From Verrucolacustris abundans (GTDB taxonomy: Bacteria > Verrucomicrobiota > Verrucomicrobiia > Methylacidiphilales > Verrucolacustridaceae), in the NCBI GenBank assembly GCA_965194535.1, contig OZ239145.1, positions 372,001-436,000 of the forward strand: a stretch of 64,000 nucleotides of DNA. Reading direction: 5' to 3'. Shown here in pieces: positions 42,452 through 51,487 of the stretch (positions within the stretch are counted from its first letter, which is position 1; every line of letters starts with the position of its first letter). The notes under the pieces were generated by a model, which did not search any database, had not been told where the DNA came from, and was given only the letters and a program-made list of their open reading frames with translations. The position numbers were made by a program, and so were the translations under genes.

Positions 42452-42485
42452 GACACAGCGGAGGCCAGAGAGCCTGCGTGGTGTC
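42452..42485 (-). other. Imperfect hairpin in the rpsO-pnp spacer
   Basis: GACAC (42452-42456) pairs with GTGTC (42481-42485), and AGGC (42462-42465) with GCCT (42472-42475) around a six-base loop, with three further pairs between them. In E. coli the rpsO-pnp leader folds into an RNase III hairpin used for PNPase autoregulation; a similar role here is only suggested by position. The rest of the 203-nt spacer shows nothing I recognise. Confidence 0.35.
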
Positions 42486-42554
42486 ATCTGCTCAGCTCGG
42501 GCCGTTCAGAGAGTTCCCGCTTGGAGGGACTTGCTGGTTAGTTCTGGGTGGGGT

Positions 42555-42818
42555 TTATTTCCTCAGTTTCAGTTTTTCTAGAAGAGTACGATACCGTTTG
42601 GGCTCCGTGCGGTGGAGGTAGTCCAGAAGGCGACGACGGCGGCTGACCATAGAAAGAAGGCCACGACGGGATGCGAAGTCTTTTACGGAGTTTTCGAGGT
42701 GAGTGGATAGATGGTTAATGCGTTCTGTGAGGAGAGCGACCTGGACGTCGGAAGAACCGGTGTCTTTTTCGTGGAGCCGATTTCCTGTGATGATCTTGCT
42801 TTTTGTCTGCCGAGCCAT
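42555..42818 (-). CDS. rpsO: Ribosomal protein S15
   Basis: The 87-residue product has the S15 pattern DTGSSDVQVALLTERINHLS, then HSSRRGLL-like ENSVKDFASRRGLLSMVSRR and LLDYLHRTEPKRY, and a basic C-terminus. It binds the central domain of 16S rRNA early in 30S assembly. ATG 42818 is preceded by AAGG nine bases upstream. It lies upstream of pnp and divergent from a secreted protein gene whose ATG is only 15 nt away, so its promoter must overlap that gene. Confidence 0.96.
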   Translation of the reverse strand: MARQTKSKIITGNRLHEKDTGSSDVQVALLTERINHLSTHLENSVKDFASRRGLLSMVSRRRRLLDYLHRTEPKRYRTLLEKLKLRK

Positions 42819-42832
42819 AAGAAGAAAACCTT

Positions 42833-43906
42833 ATGCAAAAAGGATTTCGAGTCAATGCTAGATGCTGGGCCTTCCTTTGTGGTTGGATGGGATTGGGAGG
42901 ATTGTGGGCAGTGGAGATCCCGTTACGCAATGGGACGGAGGAAAAAGTGGGGGTACAGGAGATAAAAGCCGGGGGGTGGAAAGAGGATCTTGCGAGAATG
43001 GGGTTTGAGGTGCCAATCGAGGAGATCGACCAAGGGCAGATTGTTGGACAGAAGTGGCTGATTGCGGGAGGGAGGCCGGGTTTTTTGGGGGCGAAGGTAT
43101 TTTTTCTGGCATCCGGGGAGCCGGAGAAGGTCGCAAAATCAATTTTTCTCTTTGACCCGACTGGGGGGAAAACGCTCCCGTGGAAAGGTTCTGGAGCGGT
43201 TAAGATGTTTCAGAAAATATCTCGACCATCTGTGGATTCTGATTGGAGCCGATTCCGAGAGGCTTTGGGGGGGCTGCCTTTTGACACGATACTCCAAGTC
43301 CAAGATCAGAAAGAGGGAAAACTCCATTTGCATCCAGAAGAAATCGTCCAGATCACCCAGGGGAAGGTGTCCGGTTGGGTTTCGGTTTTGATGAAGCTTG
43401 TCCAGACCTTCCACCGTGGAGGTTGGAAAGAAACGATTGGGGTGCCCTCAGGGGCGGAAGCTGAGGTGGATTTTGATGCGGAGTTGCGGGAAGTTTTAAA
43501 AGAAAATGGTCCTGTTCGGGATGAGTTTCGGCGGTTGTTAACCGCTTTGGCTTATGGGGGGAAGGACGAAAAAGAAAAAATTGAGGTGAATGATTATTGG
43601 CAGTTGATGGAGGTGGATAAAACACCAACGGTGGCTTTGGGATGCGGGGTGGCGCGGTCCGGCATTGGGGGGAGGTGGGAAGTGGCGGATATGAACTACT
43701 ATGTTTCCAGCGGCTATTTTGGATCGATCAGTTTTTACGGGGTTTGGCCGTATTCGGATGGGCGGTCGCTGGTTTGTCGGATGGATGTGGTGCAAACCGA
43801 TCCGAGTCAGTTGGCGCAAGCGACAGCTAGGATGGTGGCGGAGGGGATGTTTATGCGGGAGGTGCGGGGGGCTTGCGAAGAGATCAAGCGACAGATCAAT
43901 CCTTAG
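42833..43906 (+). CDS. Hypothetical secreted protein
   Basis: Not recognised. The 357-residue product begins with a likely signal peptide (MQKGFRVNARCWAFLCGWMG to about Ala26). The mature part is about evenly alpha and beta, with a Glu/Lys-rich central segment (about 195-255) and a Gly/Tyr-rich C-terminal region (YYVSSGYFGSISFYGVWPYS). No repeated motifs or catalytic signatures are seen. It is divergent from rpsO with 14 nt between the coding regions. The following gene also encodes an exported protein, but a 62-nt AT-rich spacer separates them. Confidence 0.6.
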   Translation: MQKGFRVNARCWAFLCGWMGLGGLWAVEIPLRNGTEEKVGVQEIKAGGWKEDLARMGFEVPIEEIDQGQIVGQKWLIAGGRPGFLGAKVFFLASGEPEKVAKSIFLFDPTGGKTLPWKGSGAVKMFQKISRPSVDSDWSRFREALGGLPFDTILQVQDQKEGKLHLHPEEIVQITQGKVSGWVSVLMKLVQTFHRGGWKETIGVPSGAEAEVDFDAELREVLKENGPVRDEFRRLLTALAYGGKDEKEKIEVNDYWQLMEVDKTPTVALGCGVARSGIGGRWEVADMNYYVSSGYFGSISFYGVWPYSDGRSLVCRMDVVQTDPSQLAQATARMVAEGMFMREVRGACEEIKRQINP

Positions 43907-43968
43907 TCCGTTTCTTGTCTTAATTTTCTATTGGATTTTACAAGTAAATCTATATTAACTATCTTATC

Positions 43969-44964
43969 TTGAAGGAGAGATTTTATTTTAAGTTGCTGTT
44001 TATTATAGCTTTAGGTCTATTTAATTCAGCTTTTGTTCAGGCGCAAGAGCCTGGACCTGGGCCTATTTCGCCTGAGGGGGAGATACAAGATCCGTTGGCG
44101 CCGGTAAGGTTGGCGCCAGGGCGGCAGGCGTTCGGACCGGCGAAGAGTCAGACAACAGAGGATTGGGATTTCGAAGTGGGGGCAGATTACGGTTATGTGG
44201 CGTCGGCGAGTTTGAAGCAGGGATTAGGAACGGTGACAGAGCAGTCGGCAGAGGTGGGGGTGTTGGCGAGTCGAAAAATTGCGGATGGGTTGGTGGGGAT
44301 TGTGGGAGGCGATTGGCAGACTTTTTCCTTTGGGTACAGCGGATCGAATATTCCCCTCCCGCAAAATCTGCAGGGGTTGAATGCAATTTTTGGGGTGGAT
44401 GTGCAGTTGGACGAGGCGAGCGAATGGCTCATGCGGATTCAGTTGGAACCCGGAGTTTACGGAACATTACAAAGCATCGGTTGGCATCAGGTAAACATGC
44501 CGGGTGTGGCAGCGTTCACGAACATCGTGAATGAAGATTTTCAGTGGTTTATTGCGGTTCGGGTGGATGCCTTTCAGTTCTTTCCTGTGATTCCCGTGCC
44601 CGGAATCCGATGGAGATTTGCCAAGGATTGGCTGTTGAACGGAAGTGCACCTAAGCCGACAATTGACTGGAGTCCTACCGAGGACATCCGACTTTTTGTC
44701 GGTGGGGATATTTTAAATTTGAATGCCCGATTGGCGGATAGTAATCCGGAGGTTTTGGGGAATCGGAGTTTGGCGGGGGCGTTGGTGAACTATTTTGAAG
44801 CTCGGGTGGGAGGAGGGATCGCGTATGAGGTTTCTCCCGGTCTTTCGTTGCAGGCAGAGGGGGGCGCGATGGTTTGGAGGACGTTCGATTTCCCAAGAAT
44901 CAATAATAACGTGAACAGCACGATGGCACCGTATTTTCAGATTGCGTTACGAGGGCAGTTTTAA
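43969..44964 (+). CDS. Predicted outer-membrane beta-barrel protein (DUF6268-like)
   Basis: The 331-residue product starts with a signal peptide (FKLLFIIALGLFNSAFVQAQ). A short Pro-rich linker follows, and then alternating beta-strands with aromatic ends, as in WDFEVGADYGYVASASLK, IRLFVGGDILNLNARLAD and the C-terminal MAPYFQIALRGQF ending in Phe, the usual final residue of barrels. It resembles the DUF6268 putative outer-membrane proteins. The start is TTG at 43969, and a GAAGGAG ribosome-like sequence sits inside the first codons rather than before them, so the true start is uncertain. Confidence 0.65.
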   Translation: MKERFYFKLLFIIALGLFNSAFVQAQEPGPGPISPEGEIQDPLAPVRLAPGRQAFGPAKSQTTEDWDFEVGADYGYVASASLKQGLGTVTEQSAEVGVLASRKIADGLVGIVGGDWQTFSFGYSGSNIPLPQNLQGLNAIFGVDVQLDEASEWLMRIQLEPGVYGTLQSIGWHQVNMPGVAAFTNIVNEDFQWFIAVRVDAFQFFPVIPVPGIRWRFAKDWLLNGSAPKPTIDWSPTEDIRLFVGGDILNLNARLADSNPEVLGNRSLAGALVNYFEARVGGGIAYEVSPGLSLQAEGGAMVWRTFDFPRINNNVNSTMAPYFQIALRGQF

Positions 44965-45025
44965 AAAAGACGACGTTCGGCGGGAGAAGTTGGCAGAATG
45001 AGCATGGGGTGGGTAGAATAAAAAA

Positions 45026-45577
45026 ATGAAATTTGTGCCAGCGTGCGCGTGGCTGATTGTTGTTGGCCTTGTTTGCATGGTCGAGGCTCAGGAGGAGGCA
45101 CCCAAGGAGGAGGTGGTAAATGAAGGGCCTAATCTTCAGGCGGAAACGGGAGCGAGAAAAAATATTACGTTAGGGGCGATGTTTCGGGAGGAGTTTAAAC
45201 AGCAGGAGGGTGTACAGGAGCTGAAGTGTGGGGTGATGTACAAGGTGGAGGCGTCGGGAAAAGGAAAGACGCCTAAGTTGAGTGATTGGATCAAGGTAAA
45301 TTATGCTGGCAAGCATGTGGACGGACGGGTTTTTGATAAGTCGAAGGAGGGAGAGCCGGCGCGATTGCGGGTGGATCGGACTGTTCCTGGTTGGCAGGAG
45401 GTGTTGCCGAGAATGCGGGAAGGAGACAAGTGGGAGGTGGTGATTCCCTCTCAACTTGGTTACGGAGCGAAGGGAACGGGAGCTGGCAATATTGGAGCGA
45501 ACGAGACGTTGGTTTTCATAATTGAATTGGTGGAGGTAGAGGATCCCTCGAAAAAGGCTGAGGCAAAACAGCCGTAG
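45026..45577 (+). CDS. FKBP-type peptidyl-prolyl cis-trans isomerase, exported
   Basis: The 183-residue protein has a signal peptide (MKFVPACAWLIVVGLVCMVE), an acidic linker and one FKBP domain (about residues 70-175). Recognisable are DWIKVNYAGKHVDGRVFDKS, VPGWQEVLPRMREGDKWEVV, IPSQLGYGAKG and GANETLVFIIELVEV, including the aromatic and Asp residues lining the FK506 pocket. It would assist protein folding in the periplasm. It converges on queA, with the stops 6 nt apart. Confidence 0.92.
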   Translation: MKFVPACAWLIVVGLVCMVEAQEEAPKEEVVNEGPNLQAETGARKNITLGAMFREEFKQQEGVQELKCGVMYKVEASGKGKTPKLSDWIKVNYAGKHVDGRVFDKSKEGEPARLRVDRTVPGWQEVLPRMREGDKWEVVIPSQLGYGAKGTGAGNIGANETLVFIIELVEVEDPSKKAEAKQP

Positions 45578-45583
45578 GAGGAT

Positions 45584-46615
45584 TTAAAGAATCAGCATGG
45601 CATCGCCAAAGCTGAAGAATCGGTACTTTTTTTCAAGGGCGTGCTGATAGGCGCGGAGGGTGAGTTCTGGGCCGGCGAACGCGGCAACAAGGAGAAGAAG
45701 AGTCGAGTGGGCGAGGTGGAAGTTCGTGAGTAGGCCGCCCACGCGTTTAAATTCGTAGGGGGGGTAGATAAATGCCGAGGTGGTGCCCTGATGGGGATCG
45801 AGGGAGGGGGCGGATTCGAGGACACGAGCGGAGGTGGTGCCTACGGCAATAAGCTTTTTGGCGGCAGCGGCTTTTTCGGCGAATCCAGCTGGGATCTCAT
45901 AGTGTTCCGTGTGCATGGGGTGATCACGAAAGTCCTGGGTTTTGATGGGTCGAAAAGTTCCGAGACCTACATGGAGAGTGATAAAGGCGTGGGGAAATTG
46001 AGCGAGGAGTTCGGGTGTAAAGTGGAGGCCGGCGGTTGGTGCGGCCACGGAGCCCGGGGATTGGGCATAGGTGGTTTGGTAGTCGATGGGGTCGGTGGTT
46101 TGGAAGTCGGGTTGTCCGTGGGCTTTTCGGGATTTGAGGATATAGGGAGGGAGAGGAGGTAGGCCGTACTGGTCTAGGTTGAGGGAATTACCTAGTACGT
46201 GGAGAACGATCTGGCCACCGGGTATAGATTTTTCAACGCGAAGCTGGGGAGTAGGGCTGGTGGGGGTGAGGCCTGGGATGGGGTCGGGCGATAGGAGGGT
46301 ACCGGGTTGAAGTCGTTTGGAGGGGGTGCCGAGGGCGGTCCACCAACCGGGGCTAGTTTCCTCGAGAAGGAGGAGTTCAGTTCGGTTTTGGGAGCAGATA
46401 AGGCGGGCGGGGATGACTTTCGAGTTATTGAGCACAAGGAGGTCAGTGGGGGAAAGGAGGGAGGGGAGGTCACGAATCGTTCGATCGGTCATTTCACCAG
46501 TTGCTCGGTCAATGTGAAGGAGGCGGGCGGAGTCGCGGGGATGAGCGGGGGAGGTGGCAATTCGATCCGGTGGGATGGGAATCGAAAGGAGTTCCTGTAG
46601 GGCGGTGTTGCTCAT
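45584..46615 (-). CDS. queA: S-adenosylmethionine:tRNA ribosyltransferase-isomerase (QueA)
   Basis: QueA transfers the ribosyl part of SAM to preQ1 in tRNA to form epoxyqueuosine. The 343 residues carry the family pattern: DLLVLNNSKVIPARL near residue 56, ESIPG-like region near 120, QTTYAQSPGSVAAPTAGLHF near 180-199, LHVGLGTFRPI and LLTNFHLAHSTLLLLVAAF near 290. ATG 46615. No tgt gene is in the window. It is divergent from the prepilin gene with about 41 nt between starts. It is another SAM consumer alongside metK and ahcY. Confidence 0.95.
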   Translation of the reverse strand: MSNTALQELLSIPIPPDRIATSPAHPRDSARLLHIDRATGEMTDRTIRDLPSLLSPTDLLVLNNSKVIPARLICSQNRTELLLLEETSPGWWTALGTPSKRLQPGTLLSPDPIPGLTPTSPTPQLRVEKSIPGGQIVLHVLGNSLNLDQYGLPPLPPYILKSRKAHGQPDFQTTDPIDYQTTYAQSPGSVAAPTAGLHFTPELLAQFPHAFITLHVGLGTFRPIKTQDFRDHPMHTEHYEIPAGFAEKAAAAKKLIAVGTTSARVLESAPSLDPHQGTTSAFIYPPYEFKRVGGLLTNFHLAHSTLLLLVAAFAGPELTLRAYQHALEKKYRFFSFGDAMLIL

Positions 46616-46656
46616 GGTAGTTTGACAGAGTGTGCAGCGTGGGGCACATTTTACCC

Positions 46657-47289
46657 ATGCGAAAAATCATCCGTGGGTTAAAAAAATTAAAAGCAAATTC
46701 ATTTACTCTCGTCGAACTTTTAGTGGTTATCAGTATCATTGGTCTCTTGGCGGGGTTGGCCGTTCCTGCAATTCAAGGCGGTTTGGACAAAGCGAAACAG
46801 CAGGTAGACGTCTCAAATATTCGTCAATGCGGAATGATTGCCTTTAGCTATGCGAATGATAACGAGGGGAATTTTAACGGTACAAACACGAATACTGTCA
46901 CCTCAACAGCCTTTTTCACGAATCTTGTAGCCGTGGGGCAGCTCAACAGTACAAAAATTTTAGCGGGTAATGGGTATATTGCCGCTACAGCCACGAATAA
47001 TATTTTAGCTAACAATATCGCTTGGGGTTATAATAGTGGTCTCACAGCTTCGGATGATGGAAACCTTCCTCTATTTATCTCAAAAAACGTTGGTGCGAGC
47101 CTGCAAACCTTTTCTAATATTCCAATATCAACAGCTACTGTCGGATGGAAATCCAAGGGGATAGTCGTATACCGGATTGGTAATTCTGCTGAATTTATTA
47201 AACCAGGAACTGCTGGTTCAACCCCGGGTAATGTAACGATTAGCGGTGTAGTTAGTAATCTGAGCACTGCAACGTGGAGCATTCAATAA
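46657..47289 (+). CDS. Prepilin-like protein with N-terminal methylation motif
   Basis: The 210-residue product has a basic leader and then the prepilin signature SFTLVELLVVISIIGLLAGL, with Glu at position +5 after the expected cleavage site. The residue before Phe is Ser rather than the usual Gly. The following FLDKAKQQV-like helix and a Thr/Asn/Ala-rich globular part fit type II pseudopilins or surface pilins of Verrucomicrobia and Planctomycetes. No assembly or secretion genes are adjacent. The gene is visibly richer in A and T than its neighbours. ATG 46657 is chosen to begin the leader; the frame also runs upstream to 46630. TTGACA at 46622-46627 could be a -35. Confidence 0.8.
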   Translation: MRKIIRGLKKLKANSFTLVELLVVISIIGLLAGLAVPAIQGGLDKAKQQVDVSNIRQCGMIAFSYANDNEGNFNGTNTNTVTSTAFFTNLVAVGQLNSTKILAGNGYIAATATNNILANNIAWGYNSGLTASDDGNLPLFISKNVGASLQTFSNIPISTATVGWKSKGIVVYRIGNSAEFIKPGTAGSTPGNVTISGVVSNLSTATWSIQ

Positions 47290-47297
47290 GCCTCCTT

Positions 47298-48137
47298 TTA
47301 GCCGATGCGGCGCAACGCGTCTGCCAATTGGCTGATTAATTCAGTATAGCTTGTCCAGCGGGAAGAGGTTTTTTTCGCTAGGCATTTATCTAGGGTGATC
47401 ACTGTCTGCTCTTGGGCATCCGAGCAAAAACTGCGCAGAGGTGGGGGACGATCTGAAATATGCCTTTTGGCAACTTCTTCTGCTGTTTCGGCTTCGAAAG
47501 GAGGTCTCCCTGCCAAGGCATGGTAGAGGGTGGCTCCGAGGGAATAGATATCGCTTCGAATATCCTCTGGTTCACGAAGAAGTCTTTCAGGAGACACATA
47601 GTAGGGTGTTCCCCAAATCTCGTCTTGCTGGCCGAGCGCCGAGCGCGCTCCTGCGGCTAAACCAAAGTCGGCCAATTTGGGAATATTTCCCCGCCCGAAA
47701 AGGATATTGCCCGGCTTAATATCGCGGTGAATTAGGCCGGTTTCTTCATGCGCGAATTGGAGGGCAGAGGCAATTCCCACTCCGATTTCAAGAACCTCCT
47801 TTTCGGGGATTTTTCCCCTCGACTGCATCGAATCCTCAAGGCTGGGCTGGTCCAAATGCTCCATCACTAGGTAAAGACGACCATCCTGCTCGCCCAAGGT
47901 GAACACGCGGATGATATTGGGGTGGGCAAGAGATGCGGTTACCTCAACCTCCTCAAGAAACTTTGTGGAGAACGAAGGATCTTCTCCTAAATCGGAGCGT
48001 AAAATCTTCAGGGCAACGTGGCGATTCAATCCACTATCTTTGGCTAGGTAAACTGCGCCCATTCCCCCTTGACCCAATTCTCGCTCCAACTGGTAATTAC
48101 CGAACGTCTGCCCAATTTTGATGGAACTCGACTCCAT
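47298..48137 (-). CDS. Hanks-type serine/threonine protein kinase, cytosolic
   Basis: The 279-residue protein is a kinase domain with almost nothing else. It has the Gly-rich loop ELGQGGMGAVYLA, the lysine in HVALKILRS, the catalytic loop LIHRDIKPGNILF, DFGLAAG with the metal Asp and the activation-segment end GTPYYVSPERL. No membrane segment, PASTA or other sensor domain follows, unlike many Pkn proteins, so it is probably soluble. It is convergent with the prepilin gene (8 nt apart) and divergent from the sugar epimerase gene. Its substrates are unknown. Confidence 0.94.
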   Translation of the reverse strand: MESSSIKIGQTFGNYQLERELGQGGMGAVYLAKDSGLNRHVALKILRSDLGEDPSFSTKFLEEVEVTASLAHPNIIRVFTLGEQDGRLYLVMEHLDQPSLEDSMQSRGKIPEKEVLEIGVGIASALQFAHEETGLIHRDIKPGNILFGRGNIPKLADFGLAAGARSALGQQDEIWGTPYYVSPERLLREPEDIRSDIYSLGATLYHALAGRPPFEAETAEEVAKRHISDRPPPLRSFCSDAQEQTVITLDKCLAKKTSSRWTSYTELISQLADALRRIG

Positions 48138-48217
48138 TCACTAACTTTGCCCGATTCATGCGCAAGGGGCGAGTCCGTTGGCTTGCCTTTGGAGCATTTA
48201 GTTACTAGCTCAAGTAT

Positions 48218-49168
48218 ATGCCAATAAGCGTTGTTACTGGGGGGGCGGGCTTCCTCGGCTCCCATCTCGTCGATCGCCTTCTTAAAGAAGGCCATGAAGT
48301 TCTCGCCCTGGATAATCTGCTGACGGGCAATGAACGTAATCTCGACCATTTACGAGGTGAAAAAAGATTCCGTTTTCTTCGGCATGATGTGACTAAGTTT
48401 ATTGCGGTGGAGGGGCCGGTGGATTATGTCTTTCATTTTGCCTCGCCTGCCAGCCCGATCGATTATCTGGAGTTACCGATTCAAACCCTGAAGGTGGGTT
48501 CCCTTGGTACTCACAACGCTTTGGGTTTGGCCAAGGCAAAAGGGGCGACCTTCTTGCTTGCTTCGACCAGCGAATGTTATGGGGATCCACTCGTTCATCC
48601 GCAAAAAGAGGACTATTGGGGAAACGTAAATCCGATCGGACCCCGCGGGGTCTACGACGAGGCGAAGCGCTTTGCCGAGGCGATGACCATGGCGTACTAC
48701 CGATTCCATAAGGTGAACACAAAGATTGTTCGAATCTTCAACACCTACGGACCTCGAATGCGTTTGCGGGATGGGCGGGTGGTGCCAGCTTTTGTCGGTC
48801 AGGCATTGAGGGGAGAACCGATGACCGTGTTCGGTGAGGGGAGCCAGACGCGAAGCTTCTGTTTTGTGAGCGATCTGATTGATGGAATCTACCGTCTTTC
48901 CCAATCGAACTTTCATGAACCCGTGAATATTGGGAATCCTCTCGAACTGACGATCCTAGAGTTTGCGGAGCGGATCCGAAGGATCACGGGAGCAAAAAGC
49001 ACGATTGTAAAAAATCCTCTCCCCGTGGATGACCCCAAGCAGCGCCAGCCCGATATCGCCCGTGCTCGAACAATTCTGGGTTGGGAACCTAAAGTTTCGC
49101 TGGAGGACGGCTTGCGAGAAACAATCCAGTGGTTCAAAAATCATTTGGACTCCCCTCCTAAGGCATGA
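48218..49168 (+). CDS. UDP-glucuronate decarboxylase-like NAD-dependent epimerase (UXS type)
   Basis: A 316-residue extended SDR enzyme with the NAD motif TGGAGFLGSH (residues 8-17) and the catalytic pair in YDEAKRFAEAM near 148-156. Features typical of UXS enzymes include HFASPASPIDYLELPIQTLK near 75 and TYGPRMRLRDGRVVPAFV near 177. It would convert UDP-glucuronate to UDP-xylose or a related step for surface polysaccharide, but no glycosyltransferases are nearby. Its stop overlaps the start of the protease gene by 4 nt. Confidence 0.88.
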   Translation: MPISVVTGGAGFLGSHLVDRLLKEGHEVLALDNLLTGNERNLDHLRGEKRFRFLRHDVTKFIAVEGPVDYVFHFASPASPIDYLELPIQTLKVGSLGTHNALGLAKAKGATFLLASTSECYGDPLVHPQKEDYWGNVNPIGPRGVYDEAKRFAEAMTMAYYRFHKVNTKIVRIFNTYGPRMRLRDGRVVPAFVGQALRGEPMTVFGEGSQTRSFCFVSDLIDGIYRLSQSNFHEPVNIGNPLELTILEFAERIRRITGAKSTIVKNPLPVDDPKQRQPDIARARTILGWEPKVSLEDGLRETIQWFKNHLDSPPKA

Positions 49169-50460
49169 GGATTTGTCTCTGTATATGGGGGATGTTCTGG
49201 GGGTTTTTATTATCCTGCAACGCGGTTGAGTTGACTCAGACGAATGCCACTCCGTCCAGTGAGGAGGGTAGATATCGAAGTGCGCTGCTATTTGCCAGTG
49301 TCGTGGAGATGATTCGAGATGAGTACTTGGAGATCGAAAAGACCGACTACGACAAAATGACGTATGCCGCGTTACGTGGATTACTGACCTCCTTAGATCC
49401 GCACAGCCAGTTTCTGGATCCAGAACACTATAAAATGATTCGTACTGAGACGGAGGGGCAGTTCGGCGGTCTGGGAATTTCGGTGGGAATGGTGGAAAAC
49501 CAACTTACGGTCAATGTGCCGATTGAGGGCGGACCTGGGTTTCGAGCGGGCCTTCTTCCTGGGGATCGGATTGTGAAAATTGAGGGTAAAGGAACACAAA
49601 AACTGAGCCTGGGGGATGCCATACGATTGCTCCGCGGTCGGCCAGGTGTTCCGGTTCAACTTTCGATCTACCGTCCTAGCGAACAAAAGACTTTCGAGCT
49701 TTCCGTGGTTCGAGAGATGATTCAAGTGCCTACCCTTCAGGAGACAAAAATGATTTCCTCTTCGGTCAGCCAAGGGGAAAAGATTGGGTATGTGCGCATA
49801 ACCCAGTTTGGTGAAAAAACTCCCAAAGAGTTTGATGCAGCCATGGCCCAATTGGGAAAGGAGGGTGCCACGGCCCTGGTACTTGATCTACGAGATAACC
49901 CTGGCGGATTAGTGGATGCGGCCGTGGAGGTGGTCAGTCGATTTGTGCCCGGGGGAACACTGGTTGTGGCTACAGAGGGGCGCAAGGCGGGTTCGAGTCA
50001 GCAAAAGTATCTTTCTCGTAATGTGAACCTTCGAATCCGGTGGCCAACGGTTGTTTTGGTGAATGGAAACACGGCAAGTGCAGCGGAAATCGTCGCGGGA
50101 GCCCTGCAGGATCTTGGTCTGGCGGTGATTGTGGGGGAAACTACTTTTGGAAAAGGATCGGTCCAAACCGTCCAACGCGTGGATCCAAGTGTCATTCCCG
50201 ATGTGGGAGTTCGTCTGACAACTGCGCACTATACGACTCCATCCCGAAAAAAAATTCATGGTGTGGGAATTGAGCCGGATATAGTCGCGCGCCTTACTCG
50301 AGGGGAGGAGGAAGCGATCTTTCAAAAGCGGAGTCCAGGGCTGAAAAAAAATCAAGATCCAGAGGCTGAAGTGAATGATGAGCCGCTGGACCGTGCGATT
50401 GATCTTTTGCGGGGATGGAAAATTGTCAAACGACGTCTAACTCCCGACCGTTCCTCCTAG
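49165..50460 (+). CDS. C-terminal processing protease, S41 family (CtpA-type)
   Basis: The 431-residue exported protease has a signal peptide (CLCIWGMFWGFLLSCNA), then a helical part, a PDZ domain (about 85-170, with GLGISVGMVENQLTVNVPI and RAGLLPGDRIVKIEG) and the S41 core. The core has LVLDLRDNPGGLVDAAVEVV, the Ser nucleophile in NGNTASAAEIVAGAL and the lysine in TFGKGSVQTV, so unlike the S41-like protein at 33.4 kb it is fully equipped. It acts in the periplasm on C-terminal tails. It is coupled to the epimerase gene by ATGA. Confidence 0.94.
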   Translation: MRICLCIWGMFWGFLLSCNAVELTQTNATPSSEEGRYRSALLFASVVEMIRDEYLEIEKTDYDKMTYAALRGLLTSLDPHSQFLDPEHYKMIRTETEGQFGGLGISVGMVENQLTVNVPIEGGPGFRAGLLPGDRIVKIEGKGTQKLSLGDAIRLLRGRPGVPVQLSIYRPSEQKTFELSVVREMIQVPTLQETKMISSSVSQGEKIGYVRITQFGEKTPKEFDAAMAQLGKEGATALVLDLRDNPGGLVDAAVEVVSRFVPGGTLVVATEGRKAGSSQQKYLSRNVNLRIRWPTVVLVNGNTASAAEIVAGALQDLGLAVIVGETTFGKGSVQTVQRVDPSVIPDVGVRLTTAHYTTPSRKKIHGVGIEPDIVARLTRGEEEAIFQKRSPGLKKNQDPEAEVNDEPLDRAIDLLRGWKIVKRRLTPDRSS

Positions 50461-50464
50461 TCCC

Positions 50465-51487
50465 GTGGCCGTCCGCACCCTTGGCATCGAGACCTCCTGT
50501 GATGAGACGGCCGTGGCTGTCCTCGAAGCGGATGAACAGGGCTGTCGGCTTCTGGGTGAGGCGTTGGCGACCCGCCCCCAAGAGCACGCGGAACTTGGTG
50601 GGATTGTTCCCGAGTTGACCGTTCGTCAGCATCTTGAGCTTTTGCCCAAACTGCTCGAGGAAGCAAAGAGTAGGTCTGGGGAGGGAAAGATCGACGGAGT
50701 CGGGGCAACTGCGGGTCCTGGTTTAGCTCCTGCTCTTCTTGTGGGTCTGTCTTTTGGAAAGGCATTTGCATGGGCTCAAAAGACCACCTTTCACGCTATC
50801 AACCATCTGGAGGGTCACCTTTACAGTCCATTTGTCTCCCAAGGAAAATGGCCGAAATATCCTCACGTGGCGTTGATTGTGAGTGGTGGGCATACCTTGC
50901 TGGTCGAAGCCACAGGACCAGACAAAAGAAAAATCTTGGGGACGACGCGAGACGATGCAGCGGGGGAGGCTTTTGACAAACTCGCTCGAATGGTTGGCTT
51001 AGGATATCCAGGGGGAGCGGCTCTTGAAAAAGAGGCGCGGGGGGGTGTCAGGGGGCGGGTGTCTCTTCCCCGGCCGATGAAAGGAGCAGAAAGTTGTGAT
51101 TTTAGTTTCAGTGGCTTGAAAAATGCAGCTCGGCTACTTCTCGAGAGGAATCCGAGACTTGCAGTCGAGGGAGGCGCGCGATCTGACTTTTGTGCCGAGG
51201 TGCAAGCGGCCATTACTGAATCTTTGGTGGATCGATCTGCGAAAGCTTTGGATCAAACGGGAATACGTACTTTCACGGTTAGTGGTGGAGTGAGTGCCAA
51301 TCAAGGGGTGCTAGAGGGCTTAAAAAAAATGGCGGGGCAGAGGGGATGTGATTTCCAGTGTGCCACAGGGGGTTGGAATACTGATAATGCTTCCATGATT
51401 GCAGCAGTCGTAGCTCGCCGCGTTTTGGACGGTCAATCCTCCGACTGGGAGGCGGATGCCGATCCGCGCTGGTCGGTTGCGCGTTAG
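50465..51487 (+). CDS. tsaD: TsaD, tRNA N6-threonylcarbamoyladenosine transferase
   Basis: The catalytic subunit of t6A modification. The 340-residue protein has TLGIETSCDETAVAVLEAD at the N-terminus, HAELGGIVPELTVRQHLEL near 40-58 (usually HxxxGGVVPE), the metal histidines in AINHLEGHLYSPF near 110 and SGGHTLLVEATGP, and VSGGVSANQGVLEGLK near 275. The start is GTG at 50465, 4 nt after the protease gene. It needs TsaB, encoded at 29.4 kb. Its stop overlaps the bioD stop by 4 nt. Confidence 0.95.
   Translation: MAVRTLGIETSCDETAVAVLEADEQGCRLLGEALATRPQEHAELGGIVPELTVRQHLELLPKLLEEAKSRSGEGKIDGVGATAGPGLAPALLVGLSFGKAFAWAQKTTFHAINHLEGHLYSPFVSQGKWPKYPHVALIVSGGHTLLVEATGPDKRKILGTTRDDAAGEAFDKLARMVGLGYPGGAALEKEARGGVRGRVSLPRPMKGAESCDFSFSGLKNAARLLLERNPRLAVEGGARSDFCAEVQAAITESLVDRSAKALDQTGIRTFTVSGGVSANQGVLEGLKKMAGQRGCDFQCATGGWNTDNASMIAAVVARRVLDGQSSDWEADADPRWSVAR

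Noticed and set aside
42352..42456. N-terminal extension of PNPase to 42456
   Set aside because: The 35 extra residues have no family similarity, and ATG 42351 begins the standard N-terminus.
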